Shown here piece after piece: positions 27,993-34,557 of a stretch of 34,557 nt of DNA. Under the pieces are notes generated by a model. That model searched no databases and was not told the origin of the DNA. It worked only from the letters and a program-made list of their open reading frames with translations. Made by a program: the position numbers and the translations under genes. Within the stretch, counting starts at the first letter, position 1, and the number at the start of each line of letters is the position of its first letter. Origin of the DNA: an uncultured Clostridia bacterium (GTDB lineage Bacteria > Bacillota > Clostridia > UBA1381); contig CAKSRS010000024.1 of the NCBI GenBank assembly GCA_934487205.1, positions 1 to 34,557 on the forward strand, given 5' to 3'.

Positions 27993-29869
27993 TGAAATTA
28001 AAATTGATAAGCAATAATGACGAAATAAAACCGGGGTTTGCTATTTTGTCGCGGCGGCTTAATTACGAAGTGAGTGACGGCGGATTTGAAATAACCGCCG
28101 TAAATCGTCCGGGAAATCTGAATATTACAAAAACAGGCAGTAAAATACATGTGGAATATGAAAAAAAGATACATTTTTTTCGTGCACTAGGAATTATTGC
28201 CGAATCCGCAACGGACGATATTAATATAACTGAGACACCTGTTTTTACATCAAACGGAGTTATGATTGATGCATCGCGCAATGCCGTAATGAAACCGCAA
28301 AAAATCAAGGAATTAATAGAAATAATGGCAATTATGGGACTTAACCTCATAATGATGTACACCGAGGATACGTACGAAGTCAAAAAATACCCGTATTTCG
28401 GATACATGCGCGGAAGATACACAGAGGAAGAACTGCGTGAATGTGACGATTATGCGGATATATTCGGAATTGAAATGATGCCGTGCATACAAACGTTGGC
28501 ACATTTGGAGCAGGCGTTAAAATGGAATATGAACATTGATATTACGGACACGAAAAGCGTTATTCTTGTTGACAGCGAAGATACTTACGGTTTCATAAGG
28601 AATATTATGGCAGCGGCGGCAAAACCATTCCGCACACGGCGTATTCACTTGGGTATGGACGAGGCAGGCGATTTGGGACTTGGGGTATATCTTGAAAGAT
28701 ACGGTTATAAAAATCCGAATGTTTTGATAAAAAATCATTTTAACCGTGTGGAAAAAATAGCCGAAGACCTCGGATTGTCACCGGTGATATGGGCAGATAT
28801 GTATTTTAAACTTTGCTCAAAAAATAATTGCTATTATGATTATGACATAGAATTTGATGAAAAAACAATAAAAAGTGTGCCCCCAAAGCTCGGGCTTGTA
28901 TATTGGGATTATGACAATGATAACGAGACAGAATACGGCATTATGATGAAAAATCATAAAAAACTGTCGGAGAATGTTATGTATGCCGGCGGGCTGCATA
29001 CATGGGAAAGTATGACAGTACATAATCGTGTTACAATCAGAAATACGGTTTCCGCCTTGTCGGCATGCGTAAAAAACGGCATAAAGGAAGTATTTGCAAC
29101 AGCATGGGGTGATAACGGAAATCGCGTCAATTTTTTTGAGGCTTTGTTCGGACTTCAGCTTTATGCGGAGATTGGTTACGGGCACGAATATTCGGAAGAG
29201 GAATTTAAACGTCGATTTTATGCCTGCACAGGGGAAATCGCGGACGCATTTTTAAATCTCGATATGCTTGATGATTTGGGACAGTCAAATATTACGGCAA
29301 ATCCATCGGAATATCTGTTGTGGCAGGACATTTTGACGGGACTTGCCGACAAACATATAACCGTAGATAATGTTTCCGATATATATGCATCTTACACGCA
29401 GATATTTGCAAGGCAAAAGGAAAAGTCAAAAAATTACGGTAAAATTTTTGATTACTCGGAAAAACTTGCAGCTGTCCTTGAATTAAAGGCAGATGCGGGC
29501 GTCAGACTTAAAAAATACTATGATTCGCATAATCGCGATGAACTCGTGAAATTCAGCAATGAAACATTACCTGAGCTGAAAAGCAGGATTAATAAACTGA
29601 AGGAGTCATTTTGCAGCCTGTGGCTTGACACATATAAGGTGTTTGGACTTGAAGTAATGGATATGCGGTTCGGAGCGCTGATTGAACGTGTGGATTTTGC
29701 TAAACGCAGAACAGACATGTATTTAAACGGTGAAATTGCGAAAATAGAGGAACTTGGGGAAGAACGTCTTTACTACTTGGCAAATGACTGGTATAAATGC
29801 ACCGATAATGACCTAAATCTCAAAACTATTCCGAATATGAGATACACAAGTGCGTCGTGTGTGAATTAG
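27989..29869 (+). CDS. GH20-like beta-N-acetylhexosaminidase
   Basis: The 626-residue product has a small N-terminal domain (about 1-85), then a TIM barrel starting SNGVMIDASRNAVMKP. HLGMDEAGDLG carries the adjacent Asp224-Glu225 pair used for substrate-assisted catalysis in GH20. VIWADMYF and YWDYDND are further barrel strands. A helical C-terminal region fills about 430-626. No signal peptide is present, so it would act on imported oligosaccharides. GH20 enzymes remove terminal GlcNAc or GalNAc. This subgroup, with the compact DE motif, is found in Firmicutes and often has GlcNAc- or GalNAc-specific exo activity. A 2-acetamido sugar in a pectin-type locus is unexpected. It overlaps the phosphorylase gene by four bases. 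Confidence 0.8.
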   Translation: MMKLKLISNNDEIKPGFAILSRRLNYEVSDGGFEITAVNRPGNLNITKTGSKIHVEYEKKIHFFRALGIIAESATDDINITETPVFTSNGVMIDASRNAVMKPQKIKELIEIMAIMGLNLIMMYTEDTYEVKKYPYFGYMRGRYTEEELRECDDYADIFGIEMMPCIQTLAHLEQALKWNMNIDITDTKSVILVDSEDTYGFIRNIMAAAAKPFRTRRIHLGMDEAGDLGLGVYLERYGYKNPNVLIKNHFNRVEKIAEDLGLSPVIWADMYFKLCSKNNCYYDYDIEFDEKTIKSVPPKLGLVYWDYDNDNETEYGIMMKNHKKLSENVMYAGGLHTWESMTVHNRVTIRNTVSALSACVKNGIKEVFATAWGDNGNRVNFFEALFGLQLYAEIGYGHEYSEEEFKRRFYACTGEIADAFLNLDMLDDLGQSNITANPSEYLLWQDILTGLADKHITVDNVSDIYASYTQIFARQKEKSKNYGKIFDYSEKLAAVLELKADAGVRLKKYYDSHNRDELVKFSNETLPELKSRINKLKESFCSLWLDTYKVFGLEVMDMRFGALIERVDFAKRRTDMYLNGEIAKIEELGEERLYYLANDWYKCTDNDLNLKTIPNMRYTSASCVN

Positions 29870-29899
29870 GATTTAAAAAGAAAACTCGCGGAGGAAAAA

Positions 29900-31105
29900 A
29901 TGGGAAACACTGTTGAAAACTATATTGAAAAGCATTGGAATGACTGCATAAAAAGAAATACTAAAGATGAGGAGACCTTAATCGGGATTCCGTATCCGTA
30001 TACCGTGCCGGCTGTAGGCTATTTTGATGAACTTTATTATTGGGATACGTATTTTACAAATATCGGATTGATTATTTCCGGTCGCGGCTTGCTCGCAAAA
30101 TATAATGTTGATAATATGCTGTACCTTGTTGAAAAACTCGGATATATGCCGAACGGAAACAGAACGTATTTAACCAATAAGTCGCAGCCACCGTTTCTTT
30201 CGGAGATGGTAAGGGACATATATCGTGTTTTCGGTGACAATGCATGGCTTAGCGGCGCATATCATGCTCTTGAAATCGAGTATGAATTTTGGATGACAAA
30301 ACGAATATCAAATATCGGCTTGAATGTATATGGCGGAAATTTAACAGGTGAAAAGTCTATCGAAATATTTTCAAATCTGTTTCGTAAAAGAACAAAATAC
30401 ACGCCGCAGAAATCTGAAGAAGATATGGCAAGACATGCAATAATCTGCTGCGAAAGCGGCTGGGATATGAATCCGCGATGGGGTTATGAAGGCTATGAGT
30501 ACGCACCGATAGACCTTAATTGTCTTATGTATCAGTTTGAAACAAACATGACGTATTTTGCAAAAATTCTAAAAAATGGCAAAGACAAAGAGTGGGCAAA
30601 ACGTGCAGAGAACAGAAAAAAACTTATGCTTGATCTAATGAGCGATGAAAACGGAATTTTGACGGACTATAATTTTGTGAAGAAAACTCACAGTAAAGTA
30701 TTTTCTGCCGCATCGCTTTATCCGCTTTATGTCGAAATGGCAGATCGTGATTATGCTCGGCTTATAAATGAACAGCTTTATCGGCTTGAAACGGAGTATG
30801 GACTGCTAACTTGTGAAAAAACCGATGCAAAGGCAACATATCAATGGGATTATCCGAACGGCTGGGCATGCCTGCAATATATTGCAATATCGGGATTTAT
30901 GCGATACGGTTATGAAGAAGTCGCCAAGCGTTTAGCGGATAAATATACAACCCTCGTTGAAAAAATATTTAATGAAACAGGGAATCTTTGGGAAAAGTAT
31001 AATGTTGCGGAAGGAAGTATAAATATAAACCAGGAAGATCCGGGGGAAATGCCTTCTATGATGGGGTGGAGTGCGGGAGTATATTTATATGCAAAAACAA
31101 TATGA
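29900..31105 (+). CDS. GH37-like (trehalase-family) (alpha/alpha)6 glycosidase
   Basis: The 401-residue product shows the trehalase signatures. ELYYWDTYF is the counterpart of the first signature, QWDYPNGWACLQ of the second. ESGWDMNPRW puts Asp189 at the general-acid position and LWEKYNV puts Glu365 at the base position. Typical trehalases are 500-560 residues long with an N-terminal extension, and this protein lacks about 100-150 of these. No signal peptide is present. Because the locus otherwise handles complex glycans, I suspect a specificity other than trehalose, but this is inference. The RBS ggagg (29890-29894) is good. It is the last gene before a strong terminator. Confidence 0.8.
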   Translation: MGNTVENYIEKHWNDCIKRNTKDEETLIGIPYPYTVPAVGYFDELYYWDTYFTNIGLIISGRGLLAKYNVDNMLYLVEKLGYMPNGNRTYLTNKSQPPFLSEMVRDIYRVFGDNAWLSGAYHALEIEYEFWMTKRISNIGLNVYGGNLTGEKSIEIFSNLFRKRTKYTPQKSEEDMARHAIICCESGWDMNPRWGYEGYEYAPIDLNCLMYQFETNMTYFAKILKNGKDKEWAKRAENRKKLMLDLMSDENGILTDYNFVKKTHSKVFSAASLYPLYVEMADRDYARLINEQLYRLETEYGLLTCEKTDAKATYQWDYPNGWACLQYIAISGFMRYGYEEVAKRLADKYTTLVEKIFNETGNLWEKYNVAEGSININQEDPGEMPSMMGWSAGVYLYAKTI

Positions 31106-31143
31106 ATGATGTAATTTATACATGGAAGTAAAAAATAAGTATC

Positions 31144-31176
31144 AAAGCGGTTGGCGCAAAAAGTCAACCGCTTTTT
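31144..31176 (+). terminator. Intrinsic terminator closing the catabolic array
   Basis: aaagcggttg (31144-31153) pairs with caaccgcttt (31165-31174), extended inward by a G-T pair, and the stem runs into a T run (31172-31176). It lies 39 bases after the GH37-like stop and is the first clear intrinsic terminator seen in the + strand array. Confidence 0.88.
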
Positions 31177-31228
31177 CAATTTAGATAAAAATATTTTTTC
31201 AAACCATGAAATTTCTGCATAGTTTGCG

Positions 31229-31237
31229 TGGTATACT
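31229..31237 (+). promoter_or_regulatory. Extended -10 promoter for the HTH regulator
   Basis: TGGTATACT (31229-31237) is an extended -10 element (TGnTATACT), 24 bases before the ATG at 31261. No good -35 is present, which is acceptable for an extended -10. The gene has a strong aaggagggg RBS at 31247-31254. Confidence 0.5.
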
Positions 31238-31260
31238 GTTTTTGAAAGGAGGGGAGAGTG

Positions 31261-31608
31261 ATGGCAGAAAGAATGTGTGTAGCTGAAAGACGTTCAAGAA
31301 TACTGGATATTCTTGTTGTTAAAAAGCAGACAACACGTTCATTTCTGTCAGAAGAATTTAATGTTTCACTTGATACGATTAGCCGGGACATAGTATATCT
31401 GAGCCGCAGAGTGCCGATTTACACCAAGCAAGGAAACAACGGCGGCATCTTCATATTGCCGGAGTACATAAATCACAGACTGTATTTCACGGAGAAAGAA
31501 GAAAGATGTATCAGATTGCTGATGATTGAGGCTGACAGGGAAACGTACGAAATATTAAACCGTATGTTATCGAGGTTTACTATTCAAAAAAGATTGGAAT
31601 ATACGTAA
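31261..31608 (+). CDS. Short DeoR-like HTH transcriptional regulator
   Basis: ATG 31261 gives 115 residues; a GTG at 31258 is an alternative one codon earlier. The N-terminal half is a helix-turn-helix of the DeoR/HTH_11 type (AERRSRILDIL, FLSEEFNVSLDTISRDIVYLS), followed by a winged strand pair (PIYTKQGNNGGIFIL). The C-terminal half is short and has no WYL or sugar-phosphate domain. Stand-alone proteins of about 110 residues with this layout are common near integrases and mobile islands in Firmicutes, so this is probably a complete protein rather than a truncated DeoR. It may control the xis-int genes downstream or the glycan genes upstream. It lies behind the operon terminator and has its own promoter. 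Confidence 0.75.
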   Translation: MAERMCVAERRSRILDILVVKKQTTRSFLSEEFNVSLDTISRDIVYLSRRVPIYTKQGNNGGIFILPEYINHRLYFTEKEERCIRLLMIEADRETYEILNRMLSRFTIQKRLEYT

Positions 31609-31616
31609 CATTTAAA

Positions 31617-31847
31617 ATGAACATTGACAACTTAATACAAGCATTTTCTGCACTAAATCTGTATATCAGCACATTTGACGATGCGCTTGCGATAAACATT
31701 GGTCAATAAAACGGAAGTGGAATCCCGTCTGCCGGGACGTATACAGATGATAATGATACTTGTGCTATGGCAGCACTCCGTGCGTGCAGGGAGATACCGA
31801 AAAACGGTGTCATGACGGCAAAACCTAAGCTGGCAGAAGATGTATAA
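31617..31847 (+). pseudogene. Decayed small ORF with an in-frame stop
   Basis: From ATG 31617 the frame runs 30 codons (MNIDNLIQAFSALNLYI...) to a TAA at 31707-31709. It then stays open in the same frame for another 45 codons (NGSGIPSAGTYTDDND...) to the TAA at 31845-31847, 18 bases before the excisionase-like start. One nonsense change in an otherwise open reading frame suggests a recently disabled gene of about 76 codons. I recognise no family. It could also be non-coding spacer with a chance open frame. Confidence 0.4.
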
Positions 31848-31865
31848 AGAAAGAGGAGATCAATT

Positions 31866-32045
31866 ATGGATAAAATATTACTAAATTTTAAGGAAACATG
31901 TAATTATTTGGGGCTGGGTAAGACAAAGACGAGAGAATTAATGACAAAAAGGAAAAATCCTTTTACCGTAAGAATCGGAAATAGGCTATATTCTAATAAA
32001 CTATTGCTGGACAAATGGGTAAGTCAAATCAGCGGAAATGAGTAA
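31866..32045 (+). CDS. Small excisionase-like DNA-binding protein
   Basis: A gene of 59 codons, ATG 31866 to TAA 32043-32045, preceded by aaagaggag. The product has the winged-helix excisionase layout: NFKETCNYLGLGKTKTRELM is the helix-turn-helix and VRIGNRLYSNKLLLDKWV is the wing and following helix. Excisionases bend DNA at the attachment site and steer the integrase toward excision. Its place just upstream of an integrase, on the same strand, supports this call. It is small enough to be missed by a length cut-off. Confidence 0.75.
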   Translation: MDKILLNFKETCNYLGLGKTKTRELMTKRKNPFTVRIGNRLYSNKLLLDKWVSQISGNE

Positions 32046-32054
32046 CAGTATTTT

Positions 32055-32083
32055 TTGAAACTTAACCTACCGTATGATATAAT
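32055..32083 (+). promoter_or_regulatory. Sigma-A promoter of the integrase gene
   Basis: TTGAAA (32055-32060), a 17-base spacer and TATAAT (32078-32083), with TG one base before the -10 (extended -10). It lies 53 bases before the integrase ATG at 32137 and after the excisionase stop. It allows the integrase to be transcribed separately from the genes before it. Confidence 0.8.
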
Positions 32084-32089
32084 AGGTTA
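32063..32089. repeat. 7-bp inverted repeat flanking the integrase -10 box
   Basis: taaccta (32063-32069) and its reverse complement taggtta (32083-32089) flank a 13-base centre holding most of the -10 element. A dimeric regulator or excisionase could bind here and block the promoter. Either the short HTH regulator or the excisionase-like protein is a candidate; binding is inferred only. Confidence 0.5.
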
Positions 32090-32136
32090 TAGGAGTTTCA
32101 TTCGGTTGAATATTGCATTTGATGGGGTGAAAATTA

Positions 32137-33330
32137 ATGGGAAAAAGTTTAAAAGGAAAGGAATTAGGAAAAGGTATAAGGCAAAAGTGTGATGGATATT
32201 ATGAAGCGAGGTGTATGATTCAAGGGAAATCAATTTGTATTCGTGAGGCCAATTTGAATGAACTGAAAAGAAAATTTAATGAGGCTAAACGGGCAGTAAA
32301 TGGTAATATGGATTTGCGTGCAAATACAATAACGTTAAATCAATGGTTTGAAGAATGGTTCGAAACATATAAAAAACCGTTTCTGAAAAAATCAACTGCA
32401 ATAGCTTCGGTTGGTAGGTTTGCAAGGACTTTCGGAGATAATATCGGCGATAGGAAACTTGCTGTATTGACGAACAAGGACATACAAAGAGTTATCAATG
32501 ATGAGATATCGAACGGGAGGGCTTCGTATAACATGAGAGCGATAGTCGGAATGTTGAGAGCATGTCTGGAGTCTGCAAAAAATAACCTGTTAATAAGGAC
32601 AAATCCGGCGATGGAGCTTGGACTGCCGCAGGGACGCGGTGCGAAGTTAAAAGAGAAAAGATTCTTAACTGCTGAGGAACAGCAAACTTTTTTGGAATAT
32701 GCAAAACAGAGTTGGTTCTATGAAATGCTGTACGTTATGTTCTACAGTGGTTTAAGAGTTGGTGAAGTAGGTGGATTGCGCAGGGAAGATATTGACTTTA
32801 ATAATAAAGAAATACATGTTGAACGAACATTAAGAGTAATGTATAGTGAAGGGGAAAAGATATTATGCATGGAGTCGCCTAAGACTCTAAATTCTTATCG
32901 CACAATACCATTTATGGGAAATACCGAATTAATATTGCAACAACAGCTTGAAAAAGTTAATAAGTTAAAACAGAAATTAGGAAAGCGATGGAGGATACCG
33001 GAAGAATTGGGTGATTTGGTATTTGTAACATCGTTGGGTTCGCCGGTTATACGCCATATCGCCGAAAAAACGATAAACAAAATTGTCGACGATATTAATG
33101 CTATGGAAAATATATTATCAGTACAAAACAACACAGCTCCAATAGTGTTCGAAAAAGTGCATCCGCACAGTATAAGGCATACATTTTGCAGCCGATGCTT
33201 TGAAACAGGTATAAATCCTAAAGTTGTACAAACCATTATGGGGCATGCAAGTTATGCAACAACAATGAATGTTTACACACATGTTACGAAGTCCATGATA
33301 AAACAGGAAACAGAAAAAATGGATATATGA
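32137..33330 (+). CDS. Tyrosine integrase (Tn916/phage type)
   Basis: The 397-residue product has an N-terminal arm-binding domain (GKGIRQKCDGYYEARCMIQG, about 11-30), a SAM-like core-binding domain (about 65-165) and a catalytic domain with the full set of residues: Arg207 (SGLRVGEVGGL), His344 and Arg347 (HSIRH), His370 (GHAS) and Tyr380 (MNVYTHV). Length and domain order match integrases of conjugative transposons and temperate phages. It should recombine an attachment site close to its gene. The RBS is gatgggg, spaced about 12 bases from the ATG. It looks intact. Confidence 0.93.
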   Translation: MGKSLKGKELGKGIRQKCDGYYEARCMIQGKSICIREANLNELKRKFNEAKRAVNGNMDLRANTITLNQWFEEWFETYKKPFLKKSTAIASVGRFARTFGDNIGDRKLAVLTNKDIQRVINDEISNGRASYNMRAIVGMLRACLESAKNNLLIRTNPAMELGLPQGRGAKLKEKRFLTAEEQQTFLEYAKQSWFYEMLYVMFYSGLRVGEVGGLRREDIDFNNKEIHVERTLRVMYSEGEKILCMESPKTLNSYRTIPFMGNTELILQQQLEKVNKLKQKLGKRWRIPEELGDLVFVTSLGSPVIRHIAEKTINKIVDDINAMENILSVQNNTAPIVFEKVHPHSIRHTFCSRCFETGINPKVVQTIMGHASYATTMNVYTHVTKSMIKQETEKMDI

Positions 33331-33490
33331 ATATCCTGTAGTTTATAGTACGGAATGATATTATTAAATACCCAAATTCAGTTGGGCATAAACAGAAGAA
33401 AAAACGGCGAATAGTACGGCAGACCGAACGGTTTGACAGAAAGTTGGCATCAATGATTAAATAATCAAGGATTGATAAAATGATATGTCA

Positions 33491-33534
33491 AACCCCTTGA
33501 ATACTACCGGAAACGGCGGTTTCAAGGGGTTTTT
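33491..33534 (+). terminator. Terminator behind the integrase gene
   Basis: aaccccttgaa (33491-33501) pairs with ttcaaggggtt (33521-33531), an 11-bp stem whose 19-base loop contains a further short stem (accg/cggt), and it runs into a T tract (33530-33534). It would end transcription of the integrase about 160 bases after its stop codon. Confidence 0.82.
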
Positions 33535-33550
33535 GTCATTCCTCCGGAAG

Positions 33551-33590
33551 TACCGCAGAATATCGCAGATTACTGCAGTTTATTGCACAA
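33551..33590. repeat. Four tandem degenerate 10-bp repeats
   Basis: Consecutive units taccgcagaa, tatcgcagat, tactgcagtt and tattgcacaa share TAyyGCAs in the same register. A spacing of about one helical turn would place bound proteins on one DNA face. They lie about 220 bases after the integrase stop, so excisionase or integrase arm binding is one possibility. Confidence 0.6.
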
Positions 33591-33603
33591 TTTTGGATGG
33601 ATT

Positions 33604-33638
33604 TTGGGCACCGTTTGGGCAGATTTAAAAATGCCCAA
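33604..33638. repeat. Clustered TTGGGCA words, two direct and one inverted
   Basis: TTGGGCA occurs at 33604-33610 and 33615-33621 and as its reverse complement at 33632-33638. Another direct copy lies at 33382-33388. The second and the inverted copy can form an 8-bp stem (tttgggca/tgcccaaa) around a 10-base loop. Together they are candidates for integrase arm or core sites. Confidence 0.5.
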
Positions 33639-33913
33639 ATCGAAAAAACTTTTTAGAGTGTGCCCTTCCATGAAAAATGGACAAAAAATGTAATGAAAAT
33701 AACGAATGAAAAAACCTGAGTCGAAGCTAATCTTTGACCAATCGCATTTATTCCACGGTTCACTTGACAACGAGCCTCCGAAGGCATGGATAAGAAGGCG
33801 TACCATATTTTAAGTCCTTGCAATGCAGGGGGCTTATGGGGCAATCCCTCATTTTGTGTAAACCTCAAAATTGGCTCCAAAATGATAATATAATCTAAGT
33901 AGTTTTTTCTGGA

Positions 33914-33938
33914 CTGAAAGCCGGATTTCGGCTTTCAG
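33914..33938. repeat. Perfect 10-bp hairpin
   Basis: ctgaaagccg (33914-33923) and cggctttcag (33929-33938) pair perfectly around a 5-base loop. No T run follows on either strand, so it is not a standard terminator. It lies between the integrase region and the transposase remnant. Confidence 0.6.
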
Positions 33939-33974
33939 CCCTTAGCTGTAATTTAGCGTAAAATTGCCGGCATG

Positions 33975-34015
33975 TCAAGGGCGCCCTCGTATGAGGGCGT
34001 GTATTTCACCCTTGA
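33975..34015. repeat. Nested hairpin beside the transposase 3' end
   Basis: An inner stem, cgccctc (33982-33988) with gagggcg (33993-33999), sits inside an outer stem, tcaaggg (33975-33981) with cccttga (34009-34015). It lies 19 bases beyond the transposase stop and may be part of the insertion-sequence end or block read-through transcription. Confidence 0.55.
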
Positions 34016-34033
34016 TTTGTCGGTGATTTTATG

Positions 34034-34522
34034 CTACTGCGGTAATCTGTCGGCAAAGAATATTTCAAGCTGTGAGTGGATTTGCCCCCGGTCTTTGCGC
34101 TTGCCTGTCCACTTCTTCGTAATGTCTATCATTGCAAGATAAAGCATTTTTAAAAGACTGTCGTCTGCCGGAAAAACACTTTTGTTTTTCGTTACTTTGC
34201 GAAGCTGGCGGTTAAATCCCTCTATCGTATTCGTTGTGTAAATCAATGTTCTGACCGCCTCGGGATACTTAAAATACGTCGATAAATTAGCCCAATTTGC
34301 ACGCCACGAAATGGCTATTTTAGGATATTTCGAACTCCATTTTTCATCAAAACTATCAAGTTCTGAAAGAGCCGTTTGTTCGTCAACCGCCGCATAAACT
34401 CTCTTCAAATCAGCCATTAAAGCCTTTATATCTTTGTATGATACAAACTTTGTTGTATTGCGGATTTGATGTATTATGCACTGTGGAGTGGTATAATATA
34501 AATAGAGTCGACAAACACCCAA
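34034..34522 (-). pseudogene. IS256-family transposase, C-terminal remnant
   Basis: On the - strand, 162 codons run from 34522 to the TAG at 34034. From about TPQCIIHQIRN to the end the product matches the C-terminal part of IS256/Mutator transposases: VSYKDIKALMADLKRVYAA, WANLSTYFKYPEAVR and the highly typical IYTTNTIEGFNRQLRKVTK, which carries the conserved Glu region. Full proteins are about 390-410 residues, so about 240 N-terminal residues with the first catalytic aspartates are missing. The first 9-11 codons (MGVCRLYLYY) do not look like the family, and the break lies near 34490. The remnant cannot be active. A second element may have been inserted or a deletion may have joined new DNA there. 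Confidence 0.85.
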
Positions 34523-34536
34523 AAATCTGATATAAT
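34508..34536 (+). promoter_or_regulatory. Strong sigma-A promoter pointing out of the right edge
   Basis: TCGACA (34508-34513), a 17-base spacer and TATAAT (34531-34536). It is followed by agaaagaggg, a possible RBS, at the window end. It begins within about 20 bases of the point where transposase similarity stops, so it likely belongs to the DNA that truncated the transposase. Confidence 0.65.
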
Positions 34537-34557
34537 AAATCAGAAAGAGGGAAAGAA

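Larger units (their letters stand above)
33331..34033. other. Non-coding stretch downstream of the integrase, rich in repeats and hairpins
   Basis: About 700 bases with no gene I can support. It holds two copies of atagtacgg (33345-33353 and 33411-33419), repeated TTGGGCA words, four tandem 10-base repeats, one terminator and two GC-rich hairpins; the main ones are listed separately. Such a stretch is where an integrase attachment site would be expected, but the crossover site cannot be fixed without the other end of the element. No tRNA was found in it. Confidence 0.5.

Noticed and set aside
33491..33640. CRISPR array or tRNA gene near the integrase
   Set aside because: The 10-base repeats lack spacers and no cloverleaf could be drawn from this stretch.
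33570..33880. Two overlapping - strand reading frames of 75-78 codons in the region after the integrase
   Set aside because: They overlap each other in different frames, cover the TTGGGCA and 10-base repeats, have no convincing RBS and show no domain.
33700..33900. Structured RNA or group II intron fragment
   Set aside because: No domain V-like hairpin or other known RNA core was recognised; the stretch stays unassigned.

Overview
The window looks like a chromosomal carbohydrate-utilisation region of an anaerobic, low-to-moderate G+C Clostridia (Firmicutes), probably a plant-fibre or gut specialist of the Monoglobus / Oscillospiria sort. The grounds are strong AGGAGG-type ribosome binding sites, S-layer homology (SLH) proteins, right-handed beta-helix proteins of the pectin-lyase fold, and a large set of cytoplasmic glycosidases. 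The exact genus cannot be read from the sequence.

Layout. (1) Positions 1-13055 encode four secreted or surface proteins on the + strand: the 3' part of a beta-helix protein with inserted carbohydrate-binding modules, two SLH-anchored proteins, and a second beta-helix protein. (2) Positions 13116-31105 hold ten tightly packed + strand genes whose products lack signal peptides: a GH28-like beta-helix enzyme, a sialate-O-acetylesterase-family (SASA) esterase, a GH95-like (alpha/alpha)6 enzyme, a calcineurin-like metallophosphoesterase, an OPA/GlpT-like MFS transporter, an FAD-dependent oxidoreductase, an N-acyltransferase-like protein, a second SASA esterase, a GH94-type phosphorylase, a GH20-like hexosaminidase and a GH37-like enzyme (eleven products counting the transporter). 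A clear intrinsic terminator at 31144-31176 closes this array. (3) Positions 31261-33534 are a small mobile-element module: a short HTH regulator, a decayed small ORF, a 59-codon excisionase-like gene, a tyrosine integrase with its own promoter, and a terminator. (4) Positions 33535-34557 are mostly non-coding, repeat- and hairpin-rich DNA followed by an N-terminally truncated IS256-family transposase on the - strand. A strong promoter points out of the right edge.

How the genes may work together (inference): SLH-tethered, module-rich proteins bind and cut an acetylated, uronic-acid-containing or otherwise complex glycan outside the cell. Oligosaccharides or glycosyl phosphates are imported. 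Cytoplasmic esterases deacetylate them, and GH28-like, GH95-like, GH20-like, GH37-like and GH94-like enzymes dismantle them hydrolytically and phosphorolytically. The roles of the FAD oxidoreductase, the acyltransferase-like protein and the phosphoesterase are not explained by any standard pectin pathway known to me, and they are the most interesting part. The xis-int module directly downstream raises the possibility that the catabolic array lies in, or beside, an integrated element.
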